A stretch of DNA of 64,000 nt, from positions 62,001 to 126,000 of the forward strand of contig JAZKJV010006936.1 in assembly GCA_037367405.1 (NCBI GenBank), given 5' to 3'. Made by a program: the position numbers and the translations under genes. Below the pieces are notes generated by a model. That model worked only from the letters and a program-made list of their open reading frames with translations, did no database searches and was not told where the DNA came from. The DNA comes from Ottelia alismoides. Lineage: Eukaryota > Streptophyta > Magnoliopsida > Alismatales > Hydrocharitaceae. Below, piece by piece: positions 34,475 through 45,575 of this stretch (position 1 is its first letter; the number at the start of each line of letters is the position of its first letter).

Positions 34475-34912
34475 TGTTAGAGCATGTAATAGGTGAGTAA
34501 TTAGATCTCTCTAGGATCCAGTTACACTCCTCTCTTGTCTAGTCCCGCATCATCTATTTTTTTTTGATGGGAAGGAGGGTGAGTCCCTGTGTGGGGGATC
34601 AACGCGCAAAAGCCAGAAATTGTAGAGCGAATTACAATGATTACATTTCTAAGGGGGGATGTCAGCCTGCAGCCTAAGATATTGCTCCCACATCGTCTAT
34701 AAGTGGGACTATGGTCTCTTTGTAGGGCTATGTAAGAAGCCCCACGCCTCCTGTATTTGCTGAGGAGTTCAAAATACAAATCAACCCTTTGAGGCGGTTC
34801 TCTAGTATTTTTATCCCGCTCCTTATGGAGTGGGTTCCACATAGAAACCTGGCGTTCCTTATTGTTTTATATTGTTTCTCTGATTACATTTCTGTATTTC
34901 TCATTTTCAACA
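34475..34912 (+). repeat. E-family LTR (E3), in BIG5 intron C-D
   Basis: It runs from TGTTAGAGCATG to TTTTCAACA and is followed directly by TGGTATCAGAAC, a primer-binding site, so this is a 5' LTR on the plus strand. Blocks shared with the E1 LTR are TCCCACATCGTC, GGCTATGTAAGAAGCCCC (TATA decayed) and TTTATCCCGCTCCTTATGG. A 130-bp insertion (34557-34686) interrupts it; without this it is about 295 bp. No matching 3' LTR was found. Confidence 0.75.
34557..34686 (-). mobile_element. Short retroposed fragment with poly(A), inside the E3 LTR
   Basis: 130 bp starting with a T run (poly(A) on the minus strand) and TTGATGGG. It is flanked by CCCGCATCATCTA (34544-34556) and CCCACATCGTCTA (34687-34699), a 13-bp duplication matching at 11 positions. 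It is probably a strongly 5'-truncated L1 3' end, because LINE-A and LINE-B also end in a TCAAAA-type tail. Confidence 0.6.
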
Positions 34913-35917
34913 TGGTATCAGAACAGTTTGATTATAGGGTTTATCAAGAACATTACTTAGGAATTTCCTTCCTATTACATACATCTTCTATGATATGTCA
35001 AACCAGTCAGCTTCATCTCTCAAGCGTTGAGCTTAAAACTGTCCCTGAAGGGCCTGAACATGAATGACGGTTGTAACACCAAAGCAATGACAATATTAAT
35101 GGTTCATTACTCATTCTTTCCTCTCTATTTCCTTTGGGACAAACGTAGCAGAGCCATTGCAGTCTACAACATACTCAGACTTGTGGGTTCCTCTTCCTGA
35201 ACAGAAAGCTGACACATTCTCCTATTTGAGCATCTTAGGCCATACAACAAACTTGAATTCGGATAAGTTTTGCCGCAAGATATCCTAGAGAAATGTCTGT
35301 ACAATGTCGATCAATGAATCAATAAAGGAAAAATGGGAATGACCAATATCAACACTATGTTGTAAAATGGGGCTGCGACAATTGTTGCCTGCTGGAAAGC
35401 AGAGCATAATGTGCTTATAGTCTAACCACCTCCAACACCACGATACTCTAGATGTTTCTTCCTCGATATAGAGTTCGCGTTTAAAAGGGATACATTTGCC
35501 TAAAAAATTCATACCCGGCCCTGGAAATGTCGAGGCGGTTGGGAGAAGTTAAACAGTAGTGGTGGGGGCTAAAGCAATGGATTGGAGTGCAGACTGCCGA
35601 GCTTGGTGATCGGAGGGTCACCGTTAACCGTGGGGGCGACGGGGATGCCCGCTTGGGCGATGGGGAGGGGCTCGAGGATGTTGGGATGGAGGAGTTGGCG
35701 AGGGAGGGGTCGTGGGGCATTCCATAGTAGAAGACTCGACCTTCGAGGGCCAGTAGTGAGGAGGCTGCATGGTGCTTTTGTTGCGGTGTTGGAGATCATC
35801 TATCCAAGACTAGCTAGGCTGCTGATCAGTTGTGCTTACGACGCGATCGTTTGGGCCACCATCAGAAGGAGTTCATGGTGAGGGGGTCTTGGTTGAAGAG
35901 GAAGGCCCTGTTGGTGC
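34913..35917 (+). other. BIG5 intron C-D: E3 internal remnant and unclassified GC-rich segment
   Basis: After the primer-binding site at 34913, internal sequence of E3 continues for an unknown length without readable gag. From about 35517 the composition changes to G-rich sequence that continues after the MITE at 36891-37511. The 99-codon frame at 35582-35881 has no family I recognise. The two GC-rich halves look like one original segment split by the MITE. Confidence 0.4.
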
Positions 35918-36890
35918 CATGGTTTGAAAAGGCTAGCCTCGAGGCGGTCGAGGCGTACGCCTCGAGGCGAGGCGGTCCCTTTTAGCCTCGAGGCTTACGC
36001 CTCAGACCAGTCCTGTGAGGCGTGCGCCTCGAGTGGTCGAGGCGTAGCCTCGAGTGGTCGAGGAGGCGTTTTTGCTTTTTTTGAAGTATTTTTTATTATT
36101 TTAATGGTTTACTTAGTAGTTTGAGAAGCTTATAAATATCTATTTATTTAGGATAATGATTATATAAGATGAATGCCTAAATATGATGTTTATTTCATGC
36201 CCATAACTTCATATCTACAATCAATGTATCCAACTATTTTGGCAAACTCTTACTATTTCACTCTTAATGAATGGATTCATAAATATTAACAATACTTGTA
36301 ACTTAACAAGATTTGCAATATATCTAGCAAAACAAAATGGATAAGGTTCACAGTTTCTCATGTTGCCTTATATTATATATTAGACACAACATAAATCTCT
36401 TCGACATCTATTTAATCGAACTTTTAATTACAATAATATTTCAAAGATTTGCTCGAAATGGATATGATTCATGGTTTCTCGTGCGATCATATATTATATG
36501 TTAGACACATAACATAAATTTCTTCGATGTATATTTAATCATACTTTTAATTACAACAATATTTCATAGACATATATGTATTGTTTAATTCTTTCACAAT
36601 ATCTATAGTCAATGAATTCCTTTGATTGGATGAAAATGTGTAGAAATGTATATGATGCTGTTCTATCTTCTATTTTGGGGTTCTTATCTTTATTATTTCA
36701 TTATATCTTGTAGTGTAAATTATTATATATTGGGAAGAGAACATATAATTACATAGATATATATATAATTGTAGTTTTATACATAATTTTCTATATAAAC
36801 TGAGGCTTACGCCTCGACCGCCTCGAGGCTACGCCTCGCCTCGATTCCAAGGAGTCCGCCTCATTCCGCCTTTCGTTTTTTCAAACCTTG
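35918..36890. mobile_element. MITE M2 with GC-rich palindromic ends
   Basis: 973 bp. The termini are CATGGTTTGAAAAGGC and, read inward from the right, CAAGGTTTGAAAAAACG. Just inside each end lies a 60-130-bp stretch made of GCCTCGAGGC, GAGGCG and TACGCCTC motifs that pair with each other and with the opposite end. The middle 700 bp is AT-rich and non-coding. The terminal motif resembles hAT-type non-autonomous elements. The 8-bp flanks (GTTGGTGC and GTTAGGAG) match at only four positions, so the target duplication is unproven. Confidence 0.75.
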
Positions 36891-37511
36891 GTTAGGAGGC
36901 ATCAATGAAGCAGCCTCTGGATGGGCTCGTGGTAGGGGAAGTGGTTGAAGAGGAGTTGAAATGATTCTGAGAGAAGCTGGTCATGGCGAGGGAGTGCGGG
37001 GCTTTTATCTATGCGATATGGCTACCTGGAGGGCTGCTTTGTGTGAGGGGGATGTCGTCGGCTTGGGCAAAGGAGGTCGTTGTTGGAGCTTTGGAGGGGG
37101 CCTTGCCACCAGAGTCGAGGGGCCAAATTCGTAGTAGAGACTGAGGTTTTTGGATGGAGGTTCGGGGAACATCGATCCTTTGTGGAGAATGAAGGTAGAG
37201 GGTGTTCATTTGAGATGTCAAAAGATGGAGGTGCTACGAGAGGTGTTGGAACCTATATGAGAGGCGGTAAAGCTATGTTGTTCTGTTATGCGACTAGGCG
37301 AGGGATCAGAGAGGGTAGTTTTAATGCAGGGACCATGCCTCTATCCTTGATGCACGCGTGGTTGTGGATTAAGTGGAGGCGTGTGCCGCTTTGCCGATGA
37401 TGTTTGAAAACGTGGTGGCGTGGCGCTACGAAGATGGCTCTAGTGGTCATCGGGGAAGCTCAAGGGGCGGAGACTGTGACGGGAAGTCAGGAGGTTGCGA
37501 GATTGGTGAGG
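36891..37511 (+). other. Unclassified GC-rich segment, right half
   Basis: Continues the composition of 35517-35917. The open frames at 37080-37400 and 37373-37558 show no family I recognise. It ends at the broken edge of Copia-4. It could be an L1 ORF1 relic, as at 43714-44200, but the FLSR-type landmarks are missing. Confidence 0.35.
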
Positions 37512-38607
37512 CGAACGACGGGTATAGTGGAGTGGCAATGGGGGAACAAGAACTGTAACAGGAGGTGCAAGTGATGTAGGTAGTGGTGGAGGTGTGGTGG
37601 TGGTGGCATGTATATGGCTTCATCAGTGTCTGAGGATACCAACTGATCACCTGTAGGAGAGAAGTACATAACAGACTCAAAAAATGTGACATCAGCACTA
37701 ACAAGGTATTTCCTGCGCAACGGATCATAACACTTGTACCCTTTCTGTGTCATGGAGTACCTGACGAAAACACACTTGACAGCCCTAGGAGAGACCTTGT
37801 CAATACTTGGAGACAACTGATGGACAAAGGCAACCGAGCCAAATACACGTGGGATAAGTGAGAACAATTCTTTTTCAGGAAAAACCAAGAAGAAAGGAAT
37901 CTTCTCACCTAAGACAGACGACGGCATGCGATTAATGAGATAACATGCTGTTAGGACAATATCGCCCCAGATTGAATGAGGAGCATGACTCTGTATGAGA
38001 AGTGTCCTGGTGACATCAAGGAAATGACAATGTTTCCTTTCTGCAACTCCATTTTGATGGGAAGTATAGGCACATGATGTTTGGTGGATAATTCCTAGTG
38101 TTGAAAAATAATTTGAGAGTATGAGTACAAAATTCCAAGGCATTATCACTTCTCACAATTTTTACAGATGCATAAAAGACATTACGAACTTCATTTATGA
38201 AATTTATGATAATATTCCCAGATTCAGATTTATTCTTTAATAAAAGACCTATGATACACGAGAAAAATCATCCACAATGACAATATAAAACCAGTGTCCC
38301 TGATGATCAGGAACACGACTAGGACCCCAGATATCAATGGGAAACAACTCAAACTTGGAGCTACTGCTCCGACTCTGACGACTGGGAAAGGTAGACCGAT
38401 GATGCTTTCCCAACTGATAAGCCTGACATTGGATGGACGTGTGAGGCGAAACCTGAAGTAAAACACGACACAATTTCTGAAGTGGTAGATGGCCAAAGCG
38501 CAAGTTCCACATGAATGGAGAGACATGTCCATCATGAAGAGAGGAGATTCCGGTATATGGAGTCCGACTGAGGCGATATAGTCCACCCTACTCATAGCCA
38601 CGCCCAA
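37487..38607 (-). pseudogene. Copia-4 integrase region
   Basis: GAG-pre-integrase and integrase in three frames: HLPLQKLCRV, then CQAYQLGKHHRS and IDIWGPSRVPDHQGH in 38512-38249. The integrase core end (YTSHQNGVAERKHCHFLDVTRTLL) and the zone with CVFVRYSMTQKGYKCYDPL are in 38149-37487. The frame breaks near 38230 and 38150. The last 20 or so codons of the 38149 frame already read into the flanking GC-rich segment. Confidence 0.85.
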
Positions 38608-39921
38608 TCACGTTACCCGTAAGGATGTCCTGAAAAATGAGAGAAGATGTATCAAAAATTGCTCGACAATGTAAATCCTTTGTAAGTTGGCTAATGGATA
38701 ACAAATTCATAGAAAAATCAGGTGCGTGCAACATATTCTTGAGGTGCATAGAAGGTGTCAGGCTAATCTCCCCCTGACTAGTAATCGGGGAGTGCGTACC
38801 ATTAGCAATAACTACAGTGCGGCCTGGAGGAACCTGTCGGTAGGCTGTAAGTAGACCTCGGTCACCACATAGATGATGTGTGGCGCCAGAGTCCATAATC
38901 CACTCTAAAGTATCAGATCCACTACTGCTAGTGAATGCATAAGTACTACCTGAGGTACTGGTGGATGCAGAAGCAGCAACGTCAGAATGACTCTCAGAGG
39001 CAGACGTTGATGCAACAAGATCGGATGGAGGAATAATACCCCTCAGACGAGCTACAAGATCATCAAATCGCTGATCCAAAAAGGAAGCAGATGGAGGTTC
39101 AATCTGTTCAGCTACTCGTGCAAAAGCAGGAAATCCATGTGTAGAATAGCATGTGTCCTCAGTATGTCCAGAACGATGGCAGAAAGTGCATGGTTGTCGA
39201 ACACGACTCCCTCTGCCTCGAGGTCCGTGACCACGAAACTGATGATGACCCCCACGGCCTCGAGATGCTGGCATAGCTGAGGCGGTCTGATTGGCAGTAG
39301 ATGAAGGAGCAGTAATACGACTCAGCATGTGAAAGGCTTCCTCCATCGGAGGAATAGTGTAATCTGCCAAGATCTGGGAACGTGCTTCCTCGTACTCTGG
39401 ATCAAGGGCTGCCAGGAATACACCAACCATAGTGGCATTCCTGTAGGTCTTCTGCTGCTCAGGAGTGACTGTGAGAGGCATGAAGCTGTAGAGCTTCTCA
39501 AACATTCCATGTAAAGACGTGTATAATGAGTGTAGAGGCCGTCCATTCTGCTTGATTGTAAAGATGTCTTGCTGGAGTTGCAGAATCTTCGTCTCATTCT
39601 TTGCATGTGAATAGGTAGCAGCCAGAATATCCCACATTGTTTTTAAAGTGGGCTGATGGAGAATATCATTTGCAATCTCAATTGTTAACGTTCCTGATAG
39701 CCAAACCTTGGCGTATGCATCATCCGTTTCCCATGAGGCGTTGACTCCAGTCTTCTCAGCAGGCTCTTCCTCAGTAAGAATGTGCTTCTTACCGGTCGAC
39801 TTCATCATACTCATGAACTGCTTTGCCCACTATTCATAATTTGACCCGTCCATCTTCACAACAGGTGCAGGACCTCTAAAGGCGTATGTAGATGGAATAT
39901 CTGCCTTGCTTTCTGACATGA
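38588..39921 (-). pseudogene. Copia-4 gag and protease
   Basis: A 408-codon open frame (39814-38588) covers most of gag (AMWDILAATYSHAKN in variant form, GMFEKLYSFMPL), the Gly/Arg-rich part, the intact zinc knuckle CTFCHRSGHTEDTC and the protease DSGATHHLCGD. It is the longest uninterrupted gag-protease of any Copia in the window. The original ATG (39919-39921, MSESKADIP) is separated from this frame by an in-frame stop near 39832. Confidence 0.88.
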
Positions 39922-40204
39922 TGATAATAGAAGACTAGGGTTGTAGACTGACAATATGGTTGTCTACACTTACATTCACGGGTTAGGTTGCATGTGTAGA
40001 CTAAAGCAACCAAACTCATTAACGTGGAGATGCAGGCGAAAGTCTCCTAGATGACGAAGATACCCTAGGGTTGGCCGGGCTCTAGGGCGTGGAGGTGGCC
40101 TAAGAAGGCTAAAGGGAGAGAGAGGCGACACATTTGGGCGTACAAGGCACACAGGGCCGAGGGGCACGAGGCCGAGTCGCACGGGGCTGAGGGCTGAGGG
40201 GCGG

Positions 40205-40314
40205 CGCACGGGGGCCGAAGGGGCGGCGCACGGGGGCCGAAGGTGCGGTGCATGGGGGCCGAAGGGGTGGCGCACGGGGGCCGAAGGTGCGGTGCATGGG
40301 GGCCGAGGGGGCGA
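40205..40314. repeat. 22-bp minisatellite, five units, in the Copia-4 leader
   Basis: Five consecutive 22-bp units, each containing GGGGGCCGA. Units 2 and 4 are identical, and units 3 and 5 share the TGCATGGGGGCCGA start, so the array also reads as a 44-bp double unit. Proline-rich open frames on the minus strand across it are by-products of the repeat. Confidence 0.85.
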
Positions 40315-40395
40315 CACACAAAGGGGCTTGGAGGTGGCGGCTAGGGTTAGGGTTTGGTTCGAGAACTCCGGTCTAGGACCGTCGCTCTGATACCA

Positions 40396-40542
40396 TGTTG
40401 GGAAAAATAAGAGAGATGTTTATTCCATACACCCTAGGCTCTCTTATATAGGGGAGTAGCCTATGGGTAAGTTACATCAAAAGTCCATAAGAATATAGAA
40501 AATATGAAACAATACAAATAACATAAATTATATCCAGTTACA
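40396..40542 (-). repeat. 5' LTR of Copia-4
   Basis: 147 bp, from TGTTGGGAAAAATAAG to CAGTTACA, with the CTCTCTTATATAGG core. More diverged from the Copia-3 LTRs in its right third than elsewhere. Confidence 0.85.
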
Positions 40543-41450
40543 TAGTGTCTGCCTTTATTTTTCTTAGAGTTGTAAGCATATCCTCCCTTTATTAATAAAA
40601 TTTGGTAATATCTCATGCTGGACTTCCTCTTTCTAAATTGGCGAAGCCTTCTCCCACTTTAAGTAGGGTCGGCTGCATGGATTCTTGCTCAAATCCATGT
40701 TTAAAGATCCGACTATTTTTTATGCTGGTTGCCGGCTACCTAATGCAACCCCCGCACGGGTTGATTTGTACCTTGATCTTTTGGGTGGTAGACACACTGC
40801 ACTACCACCAGACCATTACATTCATCCTTCTGCATCGCAAAAAAAACTGAGGCCGTGAAACTATGTTGTAATATAAATAAATAGAATTGCTGCAACAAGT
40901 AAAGGAAATATCGTATCTTTGGGATCATATGAGGGCAACTCTACTTCGGCAGTCTGGAAGTGATCTTAGCACAATATTTCTATGAAGAATGACTTTACAT
41001 GGGCCCTTACATAATCTTTTATACCAAGCTCAATCCTAAAAGCTAGGAGAGAATAAAATACACATTGAACTCACTATCCTATGACATCATAGTTGTTTAA
41101 CGTACTCAACTATTGTCAGTGTACCAGATCCAAAATTTACTGGAAGTTTCTTTCAATTCTTTAAATATTTATGGTGATCAATTAACTGAGTAAGTTGTTC
41201 TCTCTTTTTTTTGAAATAAGCAAGTTATTAGGGTGTTCATGTCATAAATAATAGCATGTTATTTAAGCATACCAGATAAAGTCCCTTTTCTGACAATTTC
41301 ATCAGGGACACAAATTGGTAAAAAAGATGTCCTTTTCTCTGTTCTCTCTCATCACACCATAGATTTTATAAATCAAATTGTAGAATTATCATGAAAAAAT
41401 AGTTCTTTTCTAGAAGGAGCAGAAACGTGATCATTATGTTTTATTGGCAG
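40543..41450 (+). other. BIG5 intron C-D, last part, with an RTE/SINE-like tail
   Basis: Mostly AT-rich intron. At about 40640-40685 the sequence AGCCTTCTCCCACTTT followed by AGTAGGGTCGGCTGCATGG resembles the 3' module (GTGGGGTCGGCTACATGG) that I know from plant RTE elements and Au-type SINEs. Whether it is a separate insertion cannot be decided. The acceptor TTATTGGCAG precedes exon D. Confidence 0.5.
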
Positions 41451-42071
41451 TTATTGTGCAGATAACCCCGGACTCTTCAAGACTGCTGATGCTGCATATG
41501 TTCTTGCATATGCAGTTATCATGTTAAATACAGATGCACATAATCCAATGGTTTGGCCGAAAATGTCCAAGTCTGATTTTGTACGTATGACTACCACGAG
41601 TGACGGGGAGGAATGTGCTCCACAGGAGCTTTTAGAAGAGCTTTATGATCATATAGTGAAGGAAGAGATAAAAATGAAGAACGATGTTAATACTGGCGAT
41701 GGCAAGCTGAAGCATGAAATAGATGACAGAGGTCGACTAGTAAGCATTCTCAATTTAGGTCTTCCTGGGAGGAAATCTGCTGCTGATATGAAGGCTAAGA
41801 GCGAGCAGATAGTAAAGCAAACACAAACTCTTTTTAGAAAGCAAGGGGCAAAAAGAGGGATCTTCTATGCAGCCAAGCAGGCTGAGCTTGTACGGCCTAT
41901 GCTTGAAGCTGTAGGCTGGCCTTTGCTTGCTGCATTTTCTGTTATAATGGAGGAAGAAGATACGAAGGCAAGGGTTTTCCTTTGTATGGAAGGGTTCAAA
42001 GCTGGTATACATCTCACACGAATTTTGGGTATGGATACAATGCGTTATGCTTTTTTGACATCTCTTGTGCG
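41451..42071 (+). CDS. BIG5: BIG5 exon D (Sec7 motif 2 and start of HDS region)
   Basis: 621 nt, finishing the Arg codon of exon C and leaving two bases of the next Arg. It encodes [20 protein letters not shown], then the second Sec7 motif [17 protein letters not shown], which contacts ARF, and the end of the domain (EEIKMKND). Downstream is the first HDS part ([32 protein letters not shown]). The Met in IMLNTD corresponds, as far as I can place it, to the residue whose change to Leu gives brefeldin A resistance in some plant ARF-GEFs. A sensitive enzyme is thus a reasonable inference. Confidence 0.92.
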
Positions 42072-42166
42072 GTAAGAGTTCCTTATCATGCCTAGTCCAT
42101 ATTTTTCTGTAAATAACTTTGTGAGTAATGATAGGAGAGATCTATTGGTTATTACTTGAATTGCAG

Positions 42167-42584
42167 GTTTACCTTTTTGCATGCACCAAAGGTGATGCGA
42201 AGTAAAAATGTGGAAGCTTTGAGGATGCTTTTATCACTTTGTGATACAGAGACAGATGCTCTGCAAGATACTTGGAATGCTGTGTTGGAATGTGTTTCTA
42301 GGTTAGAGCTTATCACCACAACTCCTGCAATTTCTGTTACTGTTATGCATGGTTCAAATCAAATTTCAAAGGACTCGGTGGTTCAATCTCTAAGAGAATT
42401 AGCAGGGAAGCCAGCAGAACAAGTTTTTGTTAACAGTGTCAAACTTCCTAGTGATTCTGTAGTAGAATTCTTTACGGCATTATGTGGCGTTTCCGCTGAG
42501 GAACTGAAACAATCCCCTCCTCGTGTATTTAGCTTGCAGAAACTTGTGGAAATCAGCTATTACAACATGGCTCGTATACGCCTG
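42167..42584 (+). CDS. BIG5: BIG5 exon E (HDS region)
   Basis: 418 nt after a 95-bp intron. It encodes [35 protein letters not shown], a variable stretch, [20 protein letters not shown] and [18 protein letters not shown]. These are helical repeats of the HDS1-2 region, thought to regulate membrane binding and Sec7 activity. It ends in phase 0 before GTACAT. The next coding base is almost 8 kb away. Confidence 0.92.
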
Positions 42585-43579
42585 GTACATGTTCCCTCAT
42601 TACTTTAGGCATTTCAATATTTACATATTTTCATCATTTTTAAGGCCTGCCTTTGATAATTGTGGTGTCTTGGTGTCAATGTGGTACGGCTCCTAGCACT
42701 GTTGTGACATTAACTGTTGTATTTGTTTTGAAGAGTAGCCAAGCGGTATAAGTTTCTTGCTGATCGTATTGCTGAATACTCTTCCTTTATCTGGTTTTAT
42801 GTGTTTTCTTCCTATGCTGGGGTTATCACTAAGTGGCCCAATCCGTTTATGTGTGATCTGCACTGACCTGTTCAAGCATGTAACCATGTTGTTGGGTAAC
42901 TAGTTCTATTGGTTGGGTAAGGGGTACCCGTGGGAATCTGATTTCTTTGAGAATCAACTTAAGATATTGAAGAAAAATTGTCGTGTACGAGGGATCTGTG
43001 CGCACATGAAACTTCAAGGCTGAATTTCATATATCAGTTAATTATTTGTCATTTTAAATGGAAAAAGCAACTAATAAGTAATTTATTGGCAAGCTTTAGA
43101 GATGGAAATATAGTGTAGAGGTCTATGAGCTAGATTTGTTCCCAGTTTGGCCAGGATCACAAGCCAACTTTATTAAGGTTTCCCTTTGAACCGTCAGACA
43201 AGTTAGATTATTATAAATGTCTCTTTCTGTATCATGTACATTCAATAGGTCAGATGACATCAGTGTTGTTCCTGTTTGACTTTGTGTGGTGGTTGGATTC
43301 CCACCACTGTCAATTTTTTGGAATGTAACTGTATGAGGCTTTGGTTTTCACTATTGACATTATTTTTATCTGACATAAAGAAGATGCCATGATGATGAGA
43401 GAAGAGGGCAGTTGTTAGGAGAGAGGACATGAGGGAGAGGATGGTCTGATGAGTGAAGGTGCTGGGGGACTTTTCCCAGCGAAGTGGAGAGGGGAGAGAG
43501 GAGAGAAAGGCTACCATTCTGAGGGAGGGCGAGTGCGGAGGATGCCGACAGTTGGCAAGCATTTGAAAGCATAGGGGTT
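42585..43579 (+). other. BIG5 intron E-F, first part, no element recognised
   Basis: About 1 kb of intron sequence without repeats or coding potential I can identify. The composition becomes GC-richer from about 43380, where the L1 ORF1 relic may begin. Confidence 0.6.
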
Positions 43580-44480
43580 TGGGACTGCAATGTTTTCGAT
43601 GCGGGGTTCACGACCACCATGCTGATTCGTTGCTTCAAGTTTAGACGGTGGCGTCACCGGCGAGATTCTTGATCAGAGAGATGTGGTCGGCTTGATCTTT
43701 CAGCATCGAGGACTTGGCAACACTCATCTATTCAGGGGATTATCGCCTTCGGCGAGGATGTGATTGTTACTATATGTTCTTTTGTGGATGCGAGCAGGGG
43801 TGTTTCCTTCAATCCACAAGAACATGTTGGGCTCCTTTATCAGCTCGTCGTCGGAAGAGGTTGCTGATACCTTTGTTGTCGAAGCTGATGTCCTACGGAT
43901 GTTGGACCTCTTTTTCTGGTGATGTTATTTTTTTGGAAGGAACCGGCATCGACTTGTGGGGTCTTTCGAGGCGAGAGGTCCATGCATTGTTGTCTGATGA
44001 TTGCGCGTTGCAGAAGTTCTGGTGGAGATGGCCTTGTTTTACGTATGGGGAGTCGGTCATAACGAAGAAGGTGCTTTGTATGCGTGAGGTTTCATTCTTC
44101 TCGAGGAATTTGAGCTTGTTGAAAGATGCTTTATAGGAGACATGGGATGTTGAGATGCTCTTTGATGGCTCAAGGACAAGAAACGATGTGGCCACCGTGA
44201 CTATGGTGGTCAGCGCAAGGTAGATGTTAACTGTGCTAATTTTGAAGGTTGGAGAGACAATCTTGAAGCTTGTGGTAGCTGAGATTTAGCCACCGCCCAC
44301 ACTGGTGTTGGTGGAGACGATGGTGCAACATATTGTTGAATTGGAGGAGACCACTCCGTTGCCATGCAACATTGTTGTGCCTTTGGTGGTAGTTGCAGTA
44401 GAGGTGGATTTGTCGTTGTTGACTGCGAGCTTTATTGTTGGACTGAATGTGGTAACTGATGATTTGATTTGAGATGGCCC
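43580..44480 (+). pseudogene. L1 ORF1 relic (L1-E)
   Basis: The frame 43714-44136 has the landmarks of the DUF4283-like domain at the LINE-A spacing: GDVIFLEG, then LWGLSRREVHALL, then WRWPCFTYGES, then VSFFSRNLSLLKDAL. It is a second, older L1 type on the BIG5 sense strand. Sequence to about 44480 has the same G-rich composition but many stops. No ORF2 follows. Confidence 0.6.
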
Positions 44481-45221
44481 TAATCGCCTGGTTTCACGAG
44501 AGCTGAGTGGAGCTAGGGCTTAAACTAATACTAGGGTCTGTGGTGGATGAAAAATGCAATCTCTTTTAAACAAAGCTCTTATTTCTAGTGTCCACTTCAG
44601 ATCCTCGTTTTGGTCGATTAACATAAAGCTCAGTGGTAGGTTAGGTCCAAACCGAATTATTAAATGTTTATTGGTCTAGAGCCATGGGGACTTGATCAAG
44701 TTGTTATAAGCGATGGGCCTCCTAAGCTTGCTACTTGGACAATATGTGGATGCCTCGACTCTCTCAGTGTGTATGGACTTTGCTATAGAAGCTGGCACAA
44801 CTACTGTGGTTCCTCCTCGTGAAGCTTTTGAAGAAGTTGAACGGCAATGACTAATGATGGAAGGACCTCCAATGCTCAGATGTAATGGAGTCTTTGCAGG
44901 TGTCCTCCATGAACTTGGGGGGGGGGTGGGGGGCAACTAGAAGCTACGACACTATAAACCAATGAAGAAGAAATTGGTTGTGCCTTCTATAGAGGTCTCA
45001 ATTAGGGGTACCCATGGGTTATAGTGTTTGTTTTGGAGGTTGAAAAGGAAACCGTTAAAGGAAATGTGGATAGGGCAGCGGGTGCCATTTCATCTATAGG
45101 GTGCAAAACAGTTTTCTTGTGAAGGTAGTTATGCGGAATGTGAGGAGTTAGGGAGATCGATATAAATGAAGATACATTGGCTCCTAGTTGATTGGTTGTT
45201 ATGGAGATTTTATCTTGTTAC
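44481..45221 (+). other. BIG5 intron E-F, unclassified
   Basis: Continues L1-E-like composition without recognisable protein. A short G run is at 44921-44933. I see no terminal repeats. Confidence 0.4.
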
Positions 45222-45575
45222 AAGCGAGATTGCAATATTCGATAGTTGGTACTCGGTCGACTGTATCGCTAACTAAGAATTAATCAACTGTTGAGCGATA
45301 AAACAGATTTAGTCGGACTTTAGTCAGTTTTGTATTTTTTTTTTATAAATCATATTTATACATATATTCATATATCTTTATATAAATGTGTACATTTTCT
45401 GTTCTATAATAATGAAATAAAAGAAATAATTGAATTTCAATCGAACACCAAGTATTTTAGATTAAGTTTGCTTTACAAAAAAGCAAAAAAAAAGCATAGT
45501 CCAGTTGCAAAAAACAACCGACTAGTCACCCTAGTTGATGGAATAGTCAGGCTGACTAGTTGATTGGTTGATTAG
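45222..45575. mobile_element. hAT-type MITE, family M1, copy c
   Basis: Aligns with copies a and b over most of its length (GATTGCAATATTCGATAG, TACTCGGTCGACTG and the AT-rich ATACATATATTCATAT middle). The right end is decayed and the exact edges and target duplication cannot be fixed. It directly precedes the Copia-7 integrase remnant. Confidence 0.7.

Larger units (their letters stand above)
37512..40542 (-). mobile_element. Copia-4, 5' half only
   Basis: On the minus strand it contains a 5' LTR (40396-40542), primer-binding site, leader with a 22-bp minisatellite, gag, protease and integrase, and then stops at about 37512, at the point that corresponds to 25446 in Copia-3. RT, RNase H and the 3' LTR are absent. 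Its sequence is close to Copia-3 throughout. With one LTR, no target duplication can be tested. It lies in BIG5 intron C-D, antisense to the gene. Confidence 0.9.

Noticed and set aside
40205..40314. CRISPR-like array
   Set aside because: The 22-bp units are directly adjacent with no unique spacers, and the genome is a plant's.
39976..40321. Proline-rich frames (about 70-113 codons) as a structural protein
   Set aside because: They translate the 22-bp minisatellite of the Copia-4 leader in several frames at once.
43714..44136. 140-codon frame as a host gene in the BIG5 intron
   Set aside because: Landmark spacing matches the DUF4283-like domain of L1 ORF1, and the frame decays on both sides.
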